From positions 127,782-191,781 of the forward strand of contig NZ_SPMY01000019.1 in the NCBI RefSeq assembly GCF_012939955.1: a stretch of 64,000 nt of DNA, written 5' to 3'. Shown piece by piece: positions 21,463-31,536 of this stretch (its first letter is position 1; every line of letters starts with the position of its first letter). Position numbers and translations under genes: made by a program. The stretch is from Candidatus Accumulibacter phosphatis (GTDB lineage Bacteria > Pseudomonadota > Gammaproteobacteria > Burkholderiales > Rhodocyclaceae). The notes under the pieces are model-generated. The model did not search any database, was not told the DNA's origin, and saw only the letters and a program-made list of their open reading frames with translations.

Positions 21463-22146
21463 TCAGCCGCCTGGCGCAGCCAGCCAGCGGCGCAGCCACG
21501 CGCTGCCCGCGTCGACAGCAACCGAAAGCAGGAGCATGGCGGCGATCACCGTACTCGCCTGCGCGTAATGAAATAGCGACAGCTCGACATAGAGTAGCTG
21601 CCCAAGGCCACCGGCGCCGACGAAGCCGAGAATCGCCGCCATGCGGATGTTCATTTCCCAGCGGTAGAGCGAATAGGCGATGAGCTGCGACGAGACTTCC
21701 GGCAAGGTGCCGTAGAGAAAAGCGGCAGCGGCCGGCGCCCCGGCTTCGAGCAGCGCGTCGCGAGGCCGCGGCGGCGCGTTCTGCAAAGCCTCGGCGAAAA
21801 GGCGCCCGAGCACACCACTGGTATGCAGCGCCAGTGCCAGAATGCCGGCAAACGGCCCAAGGCCGGCAGCCAGGGCCATCAAGGTCGCCCACACCAATTC
21901 CGGCACCGAGCGCAGCGCGTTGAGTAGAAAGCGCGTCAGCTGCGCGCATGCCTGCCCGTAGCGCCCCGACGCCGGCAAGGCCAGCAGCAGGCCAGCCAGC
22001 GCGGCGAGCAGCGTCCCGAGAGCGGAAATGGCCACCGTCTCCAGTGACCCCCAGGCCACCTTCACCAACCAGACAGGCGAAAGATCGAGCGGGAAGAAAG
22101 CACCGAAGTAGTCGGCCATCGACGCCAGCGCCGCGCCCGTCAGCAA
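21463..22146 (-). CDS. phnE: Phosphonate-type ABC transporter permease, second subunit
   Basis: A 227-residue permease with about six helices and the family loop [16 protein letters not shown] near the C-terminus, plus YRWEMNIRMAAILGF. It overlaps the first permease gene by 7 bp and is last in the transporter operon phnD-phnC-phnE-phnE. The two permeases are diverged copies that would pair in the membrane. Confidence 0.85.
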   Translation of the reverse strand: MLTGAALASMADYFGAFFPLDLSPVWLVKVAWGSLETVAISALGTLLAALAGLLLALPASGRYGQACAQLTRFLLNALRSVPELVWATLMALAAGLGPFAGILALALHTSGVLGRLFAEALQNAPPRPRDALLEAGAPAAAAFLYGTLPEVSSQLIAYSLYRWEMNIRMAAILGFVGAGGLGQLLYVELSLFHYAQASTVIAAMLLLSVAVDAGSAWLRRWLAAPGG

Positions 22147-23078
22147 GGCGGCAAAGCCAGATCAAGCCAGACGTAGCTGGCCGCCAGCGCACTGCCGAGG
22201 AGCAGCAACCACAGCAGCGTCCGTGCGCCGAAGGCCGCAGCGACGGCGCGCCCAGTGGCCTCGCCGAGCTGCCGACGCAACAGACCCGAGAGCGCGTCGG
22301 CAGCCAGCACCAGGAGCAGGAAAGTGAGCAGGATGGTCGCCGCTTCGCCGCCATTGAGCATGCGCATCGACTGGTCCATCAGCTGGCCGAGGCCACCGGC
22401 GCCGACAAAGCCCATCACCACCGAAGCGCGCACCGCGCATTCCCAGCGATAGACGGTGTAGGAAGTCAGCTCCTGCGCGGCACCGGGAAGCAGACCGTAG
22501 CACAGGGCCTGCAAGCGGCTGCTACCGGCTTCGAGCAATGCCCGTGCCGGCCGGCTGTCGCCTGATTCGAGAATTTCGGCATAGACTTTGGCCAGCATGC
22601 CGCCGTAGGTCAGGCCAAGCGCCAGGACGCCGGCCGCCGGGCCAAGGCCAAAGACACGCACGAAAAGCAAAGCCCAGACCAGCTCGGGTAGGCCACGCAA
22701 CACCACCAGAAGCATCCGCAAGAGCGCCCGCGACCACTCGGCACGGCGGCGCCCCGATCCCGGACCGATGCGTGAAACCGACAAGGCCTGCGTCGTGGCC
22801 ATGGCCAGCGGCACGGCGAGGACGAAAGCCAGCGCCATGCCGGCGGTGGCAATCGCCAGCGTCTCGAGCGTCGCACGGCCGAGATAGGCGAGAAACTCGC
22901 CACTGCTTGCGGGCGGCAGAAAAGCTGCCAGAAAGCCACCCATCACACGCAGGTGATGGGCTTCGAAAAGCGCCCACGGACGAAATTCGCCGATGACCCC
23001 CAGCGGCCAGAGAACGACGATCGCCAGCAGCAGAGCGGCGGCCCGCCCGGGCGCTGCCGGGTCGCGCGGGTGTTTCAC
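22140..23078 (-). CDS. phnE: Phosphonate-type ABC transporter permease, first subunit
   Basis: A 312-residue permease with the loop [17 protein letters not shown] and [15 protein letters not shown], paralogous to the following permease. It overlaps the ATPase gene by 4 bp. Together with the ATPase and binding protein it forms a complete importer. Confidence 0.86.
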   Translation of the reverse strand: MKHPRDPAAPGRAAALLLAIVVLWPLGVIGEFRPWALFEAHHLRVMGGFLAAFLPPASSGEFLAYLGRATLETLAIATAGMALAFVLAVPLAMATTQALSVSRIGPGSGRRRAEWSRALLRMLLVVLRGLPELVWALLFVRVFGLGPAAGVLALGLTYGGMLAKVYAEILESGDSRPARALLEAGSSRLQALCYGLLPGAAQELTSYTVYRWECAVRASVVMGFVGAGGLGQLMDQSMRMLNGGEAATILLTFLLLVLAADALSGLLRRQLGEATGRAVAAAFGARTLLWLLLLGSALAASYVWLDLALPPC

Positions 23079-23887
23079 CGCCAGCAGGTGCCGCGCCGTG
23101 GCGCGCCGGCTGGCAAGGGCGGCTCGCTGGCGAGCAGCGGCAAGCCGCCACCTTCGGTCGCGTAGAGCTCGCTCAACAGCGCTTCGTCGACCGCGCCGAC
23201 CGGCAGATCAAAAGCAATCCGCCCCGCGCGCATGCCGACGATGCGCGGAAAACACGCCAGCGCCAGGTCGACGGCGTGCAGACTGGCGACCAGCGTCGCT
23301 CCGCGCGCCGCGGCATCACTGCTCAGCACCTGGATGGTCTGCAGTGCCAAGGCCGGGTCGAGCGCGGAAACCGGCTCGTCGGCGAGGACCAGCTGCGCTT
23401 GCTGATAGAGCACACGGGCAATGCCGACCCGCTGCAGCTGACCGCCGGAGAGCCGGTCGCAGCGATCGAAAACCCGCTCGCCGAGCTCGAGCCGCGCCAG
23501 CGCCGCGCGCGCTCCGGCGATATCGACCGGATAGGCCAGCGAAGCGATTCCCTTCCACCACGGCCACTGCCCCAGGCGACCGGCGAGAACAGCGGTCACC
23601 AGCCGCTGGCGCGGCGGCAGCGGCGGCGCCTGATGCGCCACACCGATGCGCGCGCGCAAGCAGCGCAGCGCGGCCGCCGACAGCGCCCAGGGATCGCCAC
23701 CGAGCACATCGATGCGCCCCTTGCTCGGGCGCAAGGCGGCGCTGATCAGACGCAGAAGCGTCGTCTTGCCGGCTCCCGAAGGACCGACGATGGCCAGCTG
23801 TTCGCCGGCCTGCACCGCCAGGGAAATGTCGCGCAGCGCGACAAAGCCGTTGCCGTGCGTCAGCTCGACGTCATGCAGACGAAACAA
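23075..23887 (-). CDS. phnC: Phosphonate-type ABC transporter ATP-binding protein
   Basis: The 270-residue ATPase has Walker [14 protein letters not shown], signature [15 protein letters not shown] and Walker [13 protein letters not shown]. It overlaps the first permease gene and starts 5 bp after the binding-protein gene, so all four genes form one unit. Confidence 0.88.
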   Translation of the reverse strand: MFRLHDVELTHGNGFVALRDISLAVQAGEQLAIVGPSGAGKTTLLRLISAALRPSKGRIDVLGGDPWALSAAALRCLRARIGVAHQAPPLPPRQRLVTAVLAGRLGQWPWWKGIASLAYPVDIAGARAALARLELGERVFDRCDRLSGGQLQRVGIARVLYQQAQLVLADEPVSALDPALALQTIQVLSSDAAARGATLVASLHAVDLALACFPRIVGMRAGRIAFDLPVGAVDEALLSELYATEGGGLPLLASEPPLPAGAPRRGTCWR

Positions 23888-23892
23888 GCGGC

Positions 23893-24768
23893 CTACTTCA
23901 GCAGGCCAGCCGCCTTCGCCGCCTGCTCGATCCCGGCGTAGTTCTCTTTCTTCGTCGGGATGAATTTCGTGGCCCTTTGCAGAGACAGGATCTCGGCGTG
24001 CTCCGGATTGCCGGCGTCGAGCTTCAGGAAAGCGGCCTCGATCTTCTTGATCAGCAGCGGATCGAGATCGCCGCGCACGGTCCAGTTGTAGTCGAAATAA
24101 GGCGGCGTCGTGGCAATCACGCGGACTTTCTCATCGACTTTCTTCTGCTCGACCAGCTTGGCCCAGACCGAGGCATTGAGCACCCCGGCGTCGGCCTTGC
24201 CCGAAGCGACGAAAGCCACCGTGGCATCGTGAGCGCCGGAAAAGGCGACGTTCTTGAAGTCGCTGTCGGCGTTGATACCCTCCTCCATCAGGAAGTAGCG
24301 CGGCATCAGGTGACCCGAGGTCGACGACGGCGAGCCAAAGGCGAAGACCTTGCCCCTGGTGTCAGCCAGGCTCTTGATGTTCGGGTCGGCAGTAATGAAC
24401 TTGGAGGTGAAGCGGGCATCTTCCTCGCGCTGAACCAGCGGGATGGCAGTGCCCTGGGTGCGAATGTTGGCCTGCACATAGGTAAAGCCACCGAGCCACG
24501 CCAGATCGAGCTTGTCGCTGGCCAGCGCTTCGACAACCGCTGCATAGTCGGAGACCGGAACGAAGGACACTTTCATCCCCACTTCTTTCTCGAGATACTT
24601 GCCGAGCGGCGCGAACTTGCGCTGCAGTTCGGTCGGCGCCTCGTCAGGAATGGCCGAAACGCGCAGCACAGTGTCAGCGTCAGCAGCCACCGCGGGAGGG
24701 AAGAAAGTGCTGGCGAGCGCACAGACAAGCGCGCCCTTGAGCGCCAGACGGCGCGAGAAGTGGACCAT
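23893..24768 (-). CDS. phnD: PhnD-family periplasmic binding protein (phosphonate or selenate type)
   Basis: About 291 residues from the ATG at 24768, which follows GGGAG. A Tat/Sec-like signal ([15 protein letters not shown]) precedes a PhnD fold with [54 protein letters not shown] and [21 protein letters not shown] recall this sequence class annotated as a putative selenate importer, while others call it phosphonate or phosphite. No C-P lyase or phosphonatase gene is near, so the ligand is open. Confidence 0.85.
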   Translation of the reverse strand: MVHFSRRLALKGALVCALASTFFPPAVAADADTVLRVSAIPDEAPTELQRKFAPLGKYLEKEVGMKVSFVPVSDYAAVVEALASDKLDLAWLGGFTYVQANIRTQGTAIPLVQREEDARFTSKFITADPNIKSLADTRGKVFAFGSPSSTSGHLMPRYFLMEEGINADSDFKNVAFSGAHDATVAFVASGKADAGVLNASVWAKLVEQKKVDEKVRVIATTPPYFDYNWTVRGDLDPLLIKKIEAAFLKLDAGNPEHAEILSLQRATKFIPTKKENYAGIEQAAKAAGLLK

Positions 24769-24910
24769 GAGAACTCCCTGTAAAGACCGGCCACGGCACG
24801 GAGTGGGCCGCAGCCTAAACGCGGCCAGGCGTCGAAACGCGGCGGCCGCTAGCAAGAATCGAAGCGGTACCCAGACCGCGGGCGGACTATAGCCGGGCCC
24901 AGCCGATCAA

Positions 24911-26431
24911 TCAAGCAAGCGGGGGCATTTTGCCGCTGTCGTGACGAGGTATCGCGGCGGACTCGGAAGCAAGTGCCACGCAGCGGGCGGCCAGGATTTC
25001 GGTGGGGTCGAGCAGAGCAACTGCTTGACCGACGGCGACGTCGATGGCGATCAGCGGCAGCTCGGTACAGCCAAGAATGATCACTTCGGCGCCCTGCTCG
25101 GCGAGGTGGCGAATAGCGGTCGCCAGATGCTCGCTGCACAAGCCGGAAGTGAATCCGGCCTTGACTCCCCGCTCGCCGTAGATCGCCTGCATGATCAGCT
25201 CCTGCACGGCTGCGTCGGGAACGAGCAGTTGCAAGCCTGCCGCTTCGGCGACTTCGCGATAAACGCCGCTGGCCACTGTCCCCGAGGTGGCCAGCAGCCC
25301 GACTCGGCTGACGGCGGGCATCTGCGCGCGGATATGCTGCACCACTTCGGACAACATATTTACGATGGGAATGCTGAGATAGGGCTGGATGCGGTCGACG
25401 AAGGCGTGCGCCGTGTTGCAGGGAATGGCCACCGCGTGCGCGCCCCCCGCTTCGAGCTGCTTGCAAGTAGCGAGCAGGGCGATGGTCGGATCGGCGCCGC
25501 TACCGATCAAGTTGGCGGTTCGATCGGGAATCTGCGGATTCTGCTCGACCATCATCTTGATGTGATCCTGATCGCGCGCAGCGCCGGTGAGGCGCACGAC
25601 TTTGTGCATGAAATCGACCGTCGCTGCCGGCCCGACGCCACCGACAACGCCGAGCTTGAACTCGCGCAGCGGCGGCGCCGCTTCGCAGCCCAGCGCATAC
25701 TCGGCATAGACGAGATTGGAATCAACGACCGGAACGGCCACCAGCGAGCGCAGGGAGTCGATCAGCACCGGCACTTCGGACAGACCGGGAACGATAAGCT
25801 GCGCGCCCCTGGTGACCAGGCAGTGGCAGGCCTCAGCCAGCAGTTCGACACACTCGCCACCGTGGTGCCCGGCCCTGATGCCGCTGGGACCATAGATAGC
25901 GCGCATCAGCTTGTCGGACTGAACGGCCGCATCCGGATAAACGATCGCGTACCGGGCGCCCAACTCGCGCTCGAAGATCCCTGACTTCTGCACATAGGTC
26001 GAGGTCAATACGCCGATCGTGCGCAGCGCCGGATGCTCGCGCGCCAGCCAGTCGCGCAAGGCATCGAAGAGGCTGATCACGCGTATGTCGAGTTCCGGCG
26101 TGATCTCGCGCAGGAAGGTATGCGACACGAAGCAGGGCACCAGGGCGGTATCGATGCCGCGCGCCTCCATCTCCTTGAGGGTGTCATAGACGTAGAACTT
26201 GCGTCGGCTCGGATTGTAGCTCTCGTCGGCAATGCTCGGCCCACTGTCGAAGTGACGCTGTTCAAAAGCAATGCCAACGTCACGCATTTCCGGCCGCCGC
26301 TGCGCCGCGCCGATCATTTTCAGCAGCAGGTCGGCGCCGGCAATGACGCCGAGGCCGCCGACTACCCCGTATCTGTGCTTGCCCGGGGCCTTGCCGGCAT
26401 GGGTCGCCGCGAATGGCTTCTTGCTCATCAT
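24911..26431 (-). CDS. Tandem aspartate/glutamate racemase-family protein
   Basis: The 506-residue protein contains two racemase-like halves (about 20-250 and 258-495), each opening with GVVGG(L/V)G. The C-terminal half keeps both catalytic Cys residues, in IPCNTAHAF and LGCTELPLI. The N-terminal half has the first (VPCFVSHTF) but has Gly-Leu-Ser in place of the second (IVPGLSEVP), so it is probably inactive or altered. Family members interconvert L- and D-aspartate or glutamate. A duplicated single-chain form could mimic the usual dimer. It stands alone on its strand. Confidence 0.85.
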   Translation of the reverse strand: MMSKKPFAATHAGKAPGKHRYGVVGGLGVIAGADLLLKMIGAAQRRPEMRDVGIAFEQRHFDSGPSIADESYNPSRRKFYVYDTLKEMEARGIDTALVPCFVSHTFLREITPELDIRVISLFDALRDWLAREHPALRTIGVLTSTYVQKSGIFERELGARYAIVYPDAAVQSDKLMRAIYGPSGIRAGHHGGECVELLAEACHCLVTRGAQLIVPGLSEVPVLIDSLRSLVAVPVVDSNLVYAEYALGCEAAPPLREFKLGVVGGVGPAATVDFMHKVVRLTGAARDQDHIKMMVEQNPQIPDRTANLIGSGADPTIALLATCKQLEAGGAHAVAIPCNTAHAFVDRIQPYLSIPIVNMLSEVVQHIRAQMPAVSRVGLLATSGTVASGVYREVAEAAGLQLLVPDAAVQELIMQAIYGERGVKAGFTSGLCSEHLATAIRHLAEQGAEVIILGCTELPLIAIDVAVGQAVALLDPTEILAARCVALASESAAIPRHDSGKMPPLA

Positions 26432-26501
26432 GGCCTGACTTCTGGAACGAGCTTCAATTCATGTTGCGCCACTTGTGGCAGAAATGGCGTCGCTTCGCCT
26501 T

Positions 26502-28853
26502 TCACCCATGCTTCATGGCCGGCCAGGTAATAGGGCGAAAGCGGGTGCCCGCTTTGCCCCCCCCGGCATATGAAAAAATCGCGCGCTCTTCATGGCCGGG
26601 AGAAACAACCATACGTTCCGAGGAGCCAAACGAAGGCCCGGCGACTCGCGGCATGTTCACATCGCCATCGATGGCTTCAATCGGCGCGTCGAGGAATCTC
26701 CCGAGCGGTGGAATGAACTGACTCAGCGGGTGCTGAATCGCCGCCCTATTGCGCGCTCCCCAGGTGGCCTGCGCCAGCCGTTCCTGGCTGTCGATGCCCA
26801 GGGAATGCAAGCTCGTTTTCAAGACCTCGCGCTCGAACTCGCGCCACGAAGCAAACGGTGCCGGCAAGAGGTGAGCGGGCTTTTTCTGGATCACTTCCCA
26901 CAGCACGCCCTCCCACTGGTTCGACAGCGATCCGATCTGGAGATCGGGTTGCACTTCATAGGCCGCCGCCAGCCAGGCCATGAACAGCGTGTCACGCAAC
27001 AAGTAGCGATAAGCCCTGACGACGCGGTAGGCCACTGAATCACGGTGCGCCCGCAACTCCTTTTCGGAGCGCAATTGAACGAGCAAAGCCTTCGCCACGT
27101 CGTCCTGCGTATCGCCTTCGTCGGCCAGCAACTGTTCCAGATGAGCTTTCCAGCGCTCCAGCAACAAACCGCGATCATCGAGAGCGATGGCCAGAAAATC
27201 GCCTTCAGCGAAGGAATCACGGGCGAACAAGGCATCACGGATTTGTTTGGCGCGCGCGCCGAGGTCATAGCCAGCGTTGCCGATGCGCCTGAGCATCTCG
27301 CCCGAGGCAACGCGGTTGTTTGCGGTCCATAAGCGGCCGTCGGCCGGATTCATCAGCAGCGGGTATTCATCCGCGGCCAGATAGCCTTGCCACGAACACG
27401 AACCGTCCGCGAAGCTGACCGGTTCGTCACCATCACACCCGACGCGCTTGGGAATGGCGCCAATGATCGTCCATGCCAGATTGCCGCCGCTGTCGACCAG
27501 CAGGATGTTTTGCGACGGCAGGCGTGCCTTCTTGGCAACGCCGATCGCCTCGACGACATTCTCCGTTCTCTCCAGGCCAAGAATGCCCAAATTGACGGCT
27601 TGCGTGACGTCATGGGCCAACCATTTGAGCACGAACTTTCGACCATCCGCGCCGCGCTGGGCAACCGGCCCCCAGATCGTCTTTTCAATAGCCACCCGCT
27701 GCGCGGGCTCGCCTTTGACGTCGATGGTTTCGTAAACCGTTTCCAGGGGCACTTCGCCGTGCGCAGTCAGGTAGCTTCCAGGACTCTCCTGCTCAAGGAC
27801 AATCACGTCGCTGAAGTCGCCGTAGCTATTGGTGTAGCCCCAGGCGATCTTTCCGTTGCTGCCGGCGACGACAAGCGGCACCCCTGGCAAGGAAACACCG
27901 GTCACCCGATGCGCGTAGCGCTTCCGCAACTGCTCATCTTCCCCATAGCGAATCTGAATACGAAACCAGATGTTCGGCACCCGCAACTTCAAGTGCATGT
28001 CATTCTGCAGAATCGCCGCACCGTTATCGCTCAAGTCACCCGACACAGCCCAGCTATTGCTCCCCGGCAGCGGTGGATCCGGACGCTCGCGAATTTTCAG
28101 CGGCAGTTCCAGCTTTGCGGACCAGTTCCCCAGGCTGGACGCCTCCGGAATGGCAGGCGGCAGCAGCGGCTCACCCCATAGTGGCGCGTCCCACTCGCTG
28201 CCTTTGCCGCGCACGAAAGCATAAAGCGACCCGGGAACCCGTTCCTTCACGTTCAGCCGGGTCAGCTTCTTCTCGGCTGTGGACGGCTGCAGGACCAGGT
28301 ACATCGAGTACGCCGTCAGTATCGTGTCCTCGGCCGTCCAGTCGACGGGCTCTGCGCGCAGCACCCAGTATTCGAACGGCTTGGAAGCGAGGCGATGCAG
28401 GCCCTCGTTCACACCCGCCACATAGGCCAACAGAATCTCCGACTCGTCGCTGGCAAGCCCGGCAACGATGGCGCGTGCCCGCGTACGCAGTTGATGAATA
28501 CGAACGCCCTTGTCGGCCGCCAGCGCCATGCCGCCAAACAACGCCGACAACTCGCCGGCCGCCTGACGGCGCATCAAATCCATCTGGAAAAATCGCTCCT
28601 GCGCGTGCACGAAGCCCATCGCCCTGGCCACGGCGGGACGGCTGTTCGCGGAAAGGGTCACCATGCCCACTTCGTCGCGCGTGACGCTGACCTCCTCATC
28701 CAGTTCGGCTAGCGCCACTACGCCATCGAGAGTCGGCAAGCTGGCACGCAGTTGCCGATAGGCCCACGAGGCGCATAACGCAGCCAGCAGCAGCCCCGCC
28801 AGGAGGAGCATGCACAAAACCCCGCGAGTGGAGAACTTCGATTGTTTCTGCAT
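26502..28853 (-). CDS. Penicillin acylase family Ntn-hydrolase
   Basis: About 783 residues starting MQKQSKF. An N-terminal membrane or signal segment (VLCMLLLAGLLLAALCASW) is followed by the alpha-chain region (HAQERFFQMDLMRR) and the autoprocessing site GSNSWAVSG. There the Ser after Asn becomes the N-terminal nucleophile of the beta chain. A later NNRVASGE supplies oxyanion residues. Such enzymes cleave amides such as acyl-homoserine lactones or penicillins; the substrate here is unknown. An in-frame ATG 66 bases upstream would lengthen the N-terminus but has no clear ribosome-binding site. Confidence 0.88.
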   Translation of the reverse strand: MQKQSKFSTRGVLCMLLLAGLLLAALCASWAYRQLRASLPTLDGVVALAELDEEVSVTRDEVGMVTLSANSRPAVARAMGFVHAQERFFQMDLMRRQAAGELSALFGGMALAADKGVRIHQLRTRARAIVAGLASDESEILLAYVAGVNEGLHRLASKPFEYWVLRAEPVDWTAEDTILTAYSMYLVLQPSTAEKKLTRLNVKERVPGSLYAFVRGKGSEWDAPLWGEPLLPPAIPEASSLGNWSAKLELPLKIRERPDPPLPGSNSWAVSGDLSDNGAAILQNDMHLKLRVPNIWFRIQIRYGEDEQLRKRYAHRVTGVSLPGVPLVVAGSNGKIAWGYTNSYGDFSDVIVLEQESPGSYLTAHGEVPLETVYETIDVKGEPAQRVAIEKTIWGPVAQRGADGRKFVLKWLAHDVTQAVNLGILGLERTENVVEAIGVAKKARLPSQNILLVDSGGNLAWTIIGAIPKRVGCDGDEPVSFADGSCSWQGYLAADEYPLLMNPADGRLWTANNRVASGEMLRRIGNAGYDLGARAKQIRDALFARDSFAEGDFLAIALDDRGLLLERWKAHLEQLLADEGDTQDDVAKALLVQLRSEKELRAHRDSVAYRVVRAYRYLLRDTLFMAWLAAAYEVQPDLQIGSLSNQWEGVLWEVIQKKPAHLLPAPFASWREFEREVLKTSLHSLGIDSQERLAQATWGARNRAAIQHPLSQFIPPLGRFLDAPIEAIDGDVNMPRVAGPSFGSSERMVVSPGHEERAIFSYAGGGKAGTRFRPITWPAMKHG

Positions 28854-29280
28854 GGAACGAAGTCTTTGAGTTCGACCGACAAACCAGTCTAGCAAAACAC
28901 CGCGAGAACAGTGCCGCATTGACGCGCATGCTCGGGTAGTCGGCGAGCGCGCATCTCATCCTCGCCGCCAATCTCTGACGAATTCAGACGACTGCAGACG
29001 ACTGCAGACGACTGCCGACGGCTGCTGCCGTTTGGCATGCTGCTGCGCTACGAAGAGCGCGTGGGCGATCACCCGTGTGGACGAAAAACCTAGCTTCCGA
29101 TAGGCTGCTTCGCGGTGCGTGTTTTCATCGCCTTGCAGGCCTGCCGGGGGTATGAAATAGTCGTATCGGCACGCGGCCACCAAGCAAGCGCCGAATAGCC
29201 GCCTTGGAGAAAGTACTGAGTGTGCCCATAGGGGAACATCCGGCTCCTGAAGTTTTCATCAAATTGCGAGAAAATCACTC
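28854..29280. other. Intergenic region before the patatin lipoprotein
   Basis: About 430 bp with no credible gene. It contains three copies of a 10-bp direct repeat (28985-29014) and presumably the divergent promoters for the acylase and the lipoprotein gene, but no strong -35/-10 pair stands out. Confidence 0.5.
28985..29014 (+). repeat. Ten-base tandem repeat CAGACGACTG x3
   Basis: Three perfect direct copies of CAGACGACTG are followed by a decayed CCGACGGCTG copy. Ten bases is one helical turn, so a protein-binding array is conceivable but unproven. Confidence 0.85.
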
Positions 29281-30597
29281 ATGAAAGCCCTCATCCTCGG
29301 CCTCACAGTGGCCATATTGCTTCTTGTCCAGGGCTGTTCGACGCCGCAGCGCCTGGCGGCAGTGCCCTACGAACTGACGGCAAAGGCCGAAATTCCAGGC
29401 ATGCCAAATGTTCGTTTTGCTTTGGGAGGCGACATCACAGAGCTCTCCCGGACGGCGCAGGCATCCCTGCAACTGGAAAAGGATTACCTCGCAAAACAGG
29501 GGCATAAAGGTCCCTTTCCCCCGGCGTTCTTTTTGGCAATATCAGGTGGCGGCGATAACGGCGCGTTCACCGCCGGGCTGATCAATGCGTGGACGGCAAC
29601 CGGGACGCGTCCGGAATTCAAAGTGGTTACCGGCATCAGTACCGGCGCCCTGATTGCGCCTTTCGCATTTGTCGGCTCAAAGTATGACGCCACGCTGAAG
29701 GAGGTCTATACCACGATCTCGCCGAAAGACGTCCTTACGCCGCGTGGTTTTCTGGCTGGCGTGATGAGCGACGGAATGGCCGATAACGCGCCACTGATGA
29801 GTCTGACGCGAAAATCCGTGACCGATGATTTTCTCAGGGAAGTCGCCGCGGAGTATGCAAAAGGTCGTTTCCTCCTGATCGCTACCGCCGACCTCGATGC
29901 GCGTCGTCCGATCATCTGGGACATGGGGAAAATCGCCACTTTCGGGGGCCCGAAGGCATTGGACCTGTTCGTGCGCGTCATGATCGCATCGGCCTCGATT
30001 CCGGGTGGCTTTCCTCCGATGATGCTTGATGTGGAAGTCGACGGCAAAACCTATCAGGAAATGCACGTCGATGGTGGCATCATGGCTCAGGTCTTCGCTT
30101 ACCCGGCCGCGCTGCGCATCAACGAGTCGGCCGCCGCCGTCGGCATTACCCGTGCGCGCATACTTTACGTGATCCGCAATGCGCGACTCGATCCGGACTG
30201 GGCACAGGTTGAGCGCAGTACGATGAGTATTGCCGGTCGCTCAGTCGCCTCACTGATCCACAGCCAGGGCATCGGTGACCTTTACCGCATCTATGCCACC
30301 ACCCAGCGCGACGGAGTGGACTTCAACCTTGGCTTCATTCCATCGAGTTTCAAGGCAGAGCACAAGGAAGAGTTCGACACCGAATATATGCGAGCACTGT
30401 ACAAAACTGGTTACGAGATGATGCTAAATGGCTTCCCGTGGCTCAAGGTTCCCCCCCGGATTCAGTCCACCGAGCGCGCCAGTAGCTGGAAAATAGCAAG
30501 TAGCAAGCCAGACACAATGGGCCAAGAAACCCAGGAAAATCCCATTTCACGTCCGCCGGTGGCGACCAGTTTCAGCTTGGCCTCGACAGCCAGATGA
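29281..30597 (+). CDS. Patatin-like phospholipase lipoprotein
   Basis: The 438-residue lipoprotein has a lipobox LVQGC (Cys near 19) and a patatin core: SGGGDNGAF (oxyanion loop), VTGISTGAL (GxSxG nucleophile) and VDGGIMAQ (catalytic Asp). It should be a lipid acyl hydrolase anchored in the envelope. The last 40 residues after KVPPR look random and follow a seven-C run (30451-30457). With one C fewer the protein would end near 30495 as PPGFSPP..., a more natural C-terminus. Confidence 0.86.
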   Translation: MKALILGLTVAILLLVQGCSTPQRLAAVPYELTAKAEIPGMPNVRFALGGDITELSRTAQASLQLEKDYLAKQGHKGPFPPAFFLAISGGGDNGAFTAGLINAWTATGTRPEFKVVTGISTGALIAPFAFVGSKYDATLKEVYTTISPKDVLTPRGFLAGVMSDGMADNAPLMSLTRKSVTDDFLREVAAEYAKGRFLLIATADLDARRPIIWDMGKIATFGGPKALDLFVRVMIASASIPGGFPPMMLDVEVDGKTYQEMHVDGGIMAQVFAYPAALRINESAAAVGITRARILYVIRNARLDPDWAQVERSTMSIAGRSVASLIHSQGIGDLYRIYATTQRDGVDFNLGFIPSSFKAEHKEEFDTEYMRALYKTGYEMMLNGFPWLKVPPRIQSTERASSWKIASSKPDTMGQETQENPISRPPVATSFSLASTAR

Positions 30598-30669
30598 CAG
30601 GCAGCTAGTATTCAGTCCCTTTCGAAGATGACGGCGAGGCGCCCTGAAGGGATCGGGGCGCCTATCGCG

Positions 30670-31296
30670 TTACTTGTTGTCCTGGATAGTAGCAAAGCTG
30701 TTCATCAAATTGCGATAGTCCGGAATATGATTGGCGAACAAGGTGCCCAGACCCTCGACATCGTTGCGCCAGTCGCGATGCAGTTCGCAGGCGGCGCCAA
30801 ACCAGGTCATCAGCTGTGCGCCGGCTACCGACATTCGATCCCACGCTGACTGACGGGTGACCTCGTTGAATGTGCCCGAAGCGTCGGTAATGACGAAGAC
30901 CTCGTAGCCTTCCTGCAGGGCGGACAGTGCCGGGAAGGCGACGCAGACCTCGGTGACGATGCCGGCGATGATCAGTTGTTTTCTGCCTGTCGCCTTGACG
31001 GCCTTGACGAAGTCCTCGTTATCCCAGGCATTGATTTGGCCTGGGCGGGCGATGTAGGGCGCCTCCGGGAAGGCTTCCTTGAGTTCGGTCATCAGCGGGC
31101 CGTTAGGCCCGTTCTCGAAGCTGGTTGTCAGGATGGTCGGCAGCTTGAAATACTTGGCCAGGTCAGCCAGCGCCAGCACGTTGTTGCGGAACTTTTCCGG
31201 CTCGATATCGCGGACCAGAGATGAAAGCCCGGCCTGATGGTCGACCAGCAGGACGGCGGCGTTATTCTTGTCGAGGCGGATGTAGGGATTGCTCAT
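30670..31296 (-). CDS. Isochorismatase-family hydrolase (YcaC-like)
   Basis: The 208-residue protein starts at an ATG preceded by AAAGGAGATCCACT. It has the catalytic Asp in LLVDHQAG, a Lys in KAVKATGRKQLI and the Cys in GIVTEVCVAFPAL. YcaC-like cysteine hydrolases have unknown physiological substrates. A copy of the dispersed repeat separates it from the pirin gene upstream on the same strand. Confidence 0.9.
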   Translation of the reverse strand: MSNPYIRLDKNNAAVLLVDHQAGLSSLVRDIEPEKFRNNVLALADLAKYFKLPTILTTSFENGPNGPLMTELKEAFPEAPYIARPGQINAWDNEDFVKAVKATGRKQLIIAGIVTEVCVAFPALSALQEGYEVFVITDASGTFNEVTRQSAWDRMSVAGAQLMTWFGAACELHRDWRNDVEGLGTLFANHIPDYRNLMNSFATIQDNK

Positions 31297-31338
31297 AGTG
31301 GATCTCCTTTGCTTGAACAGGCTGTTGGGGCTAACGGT

Positions 31339-31536
31339 CATGACATGTCGAGACACCCCTGATGATGAAAGCCATGACCGTCCCCCTCTCACTTGCAGTG
31401 CGCATTCCGGCTTGCACGCCGGAATCGTTCGCCGGGCAGGGAGCATGCCCCCTGAATTCCCCGCCTCACCCCTGACCCTTCTCCTGCGAGGGGAGAAGGG
31501 AGTTTCGTGAGTCGCTTGCGCGACTTTCACATTAAT
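31339..31536 (+). repeat. Dispersed intergenic repeat, copy A
   Basis: Shares its left part (GGTCATGACATGTCGAGACA and the following CATGAAAG-like bases) with copy C, and its right part (CTTCTCC-loop-GGAGAAG hairpin, then TTCGTGAGTCGC-TTGC-GCGACTTTCACATTA) with copies B and C. This copy carries about 90 extra bases in the middle. It sits between the isochorismatase and pirin genes. Confidence 0.8.
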
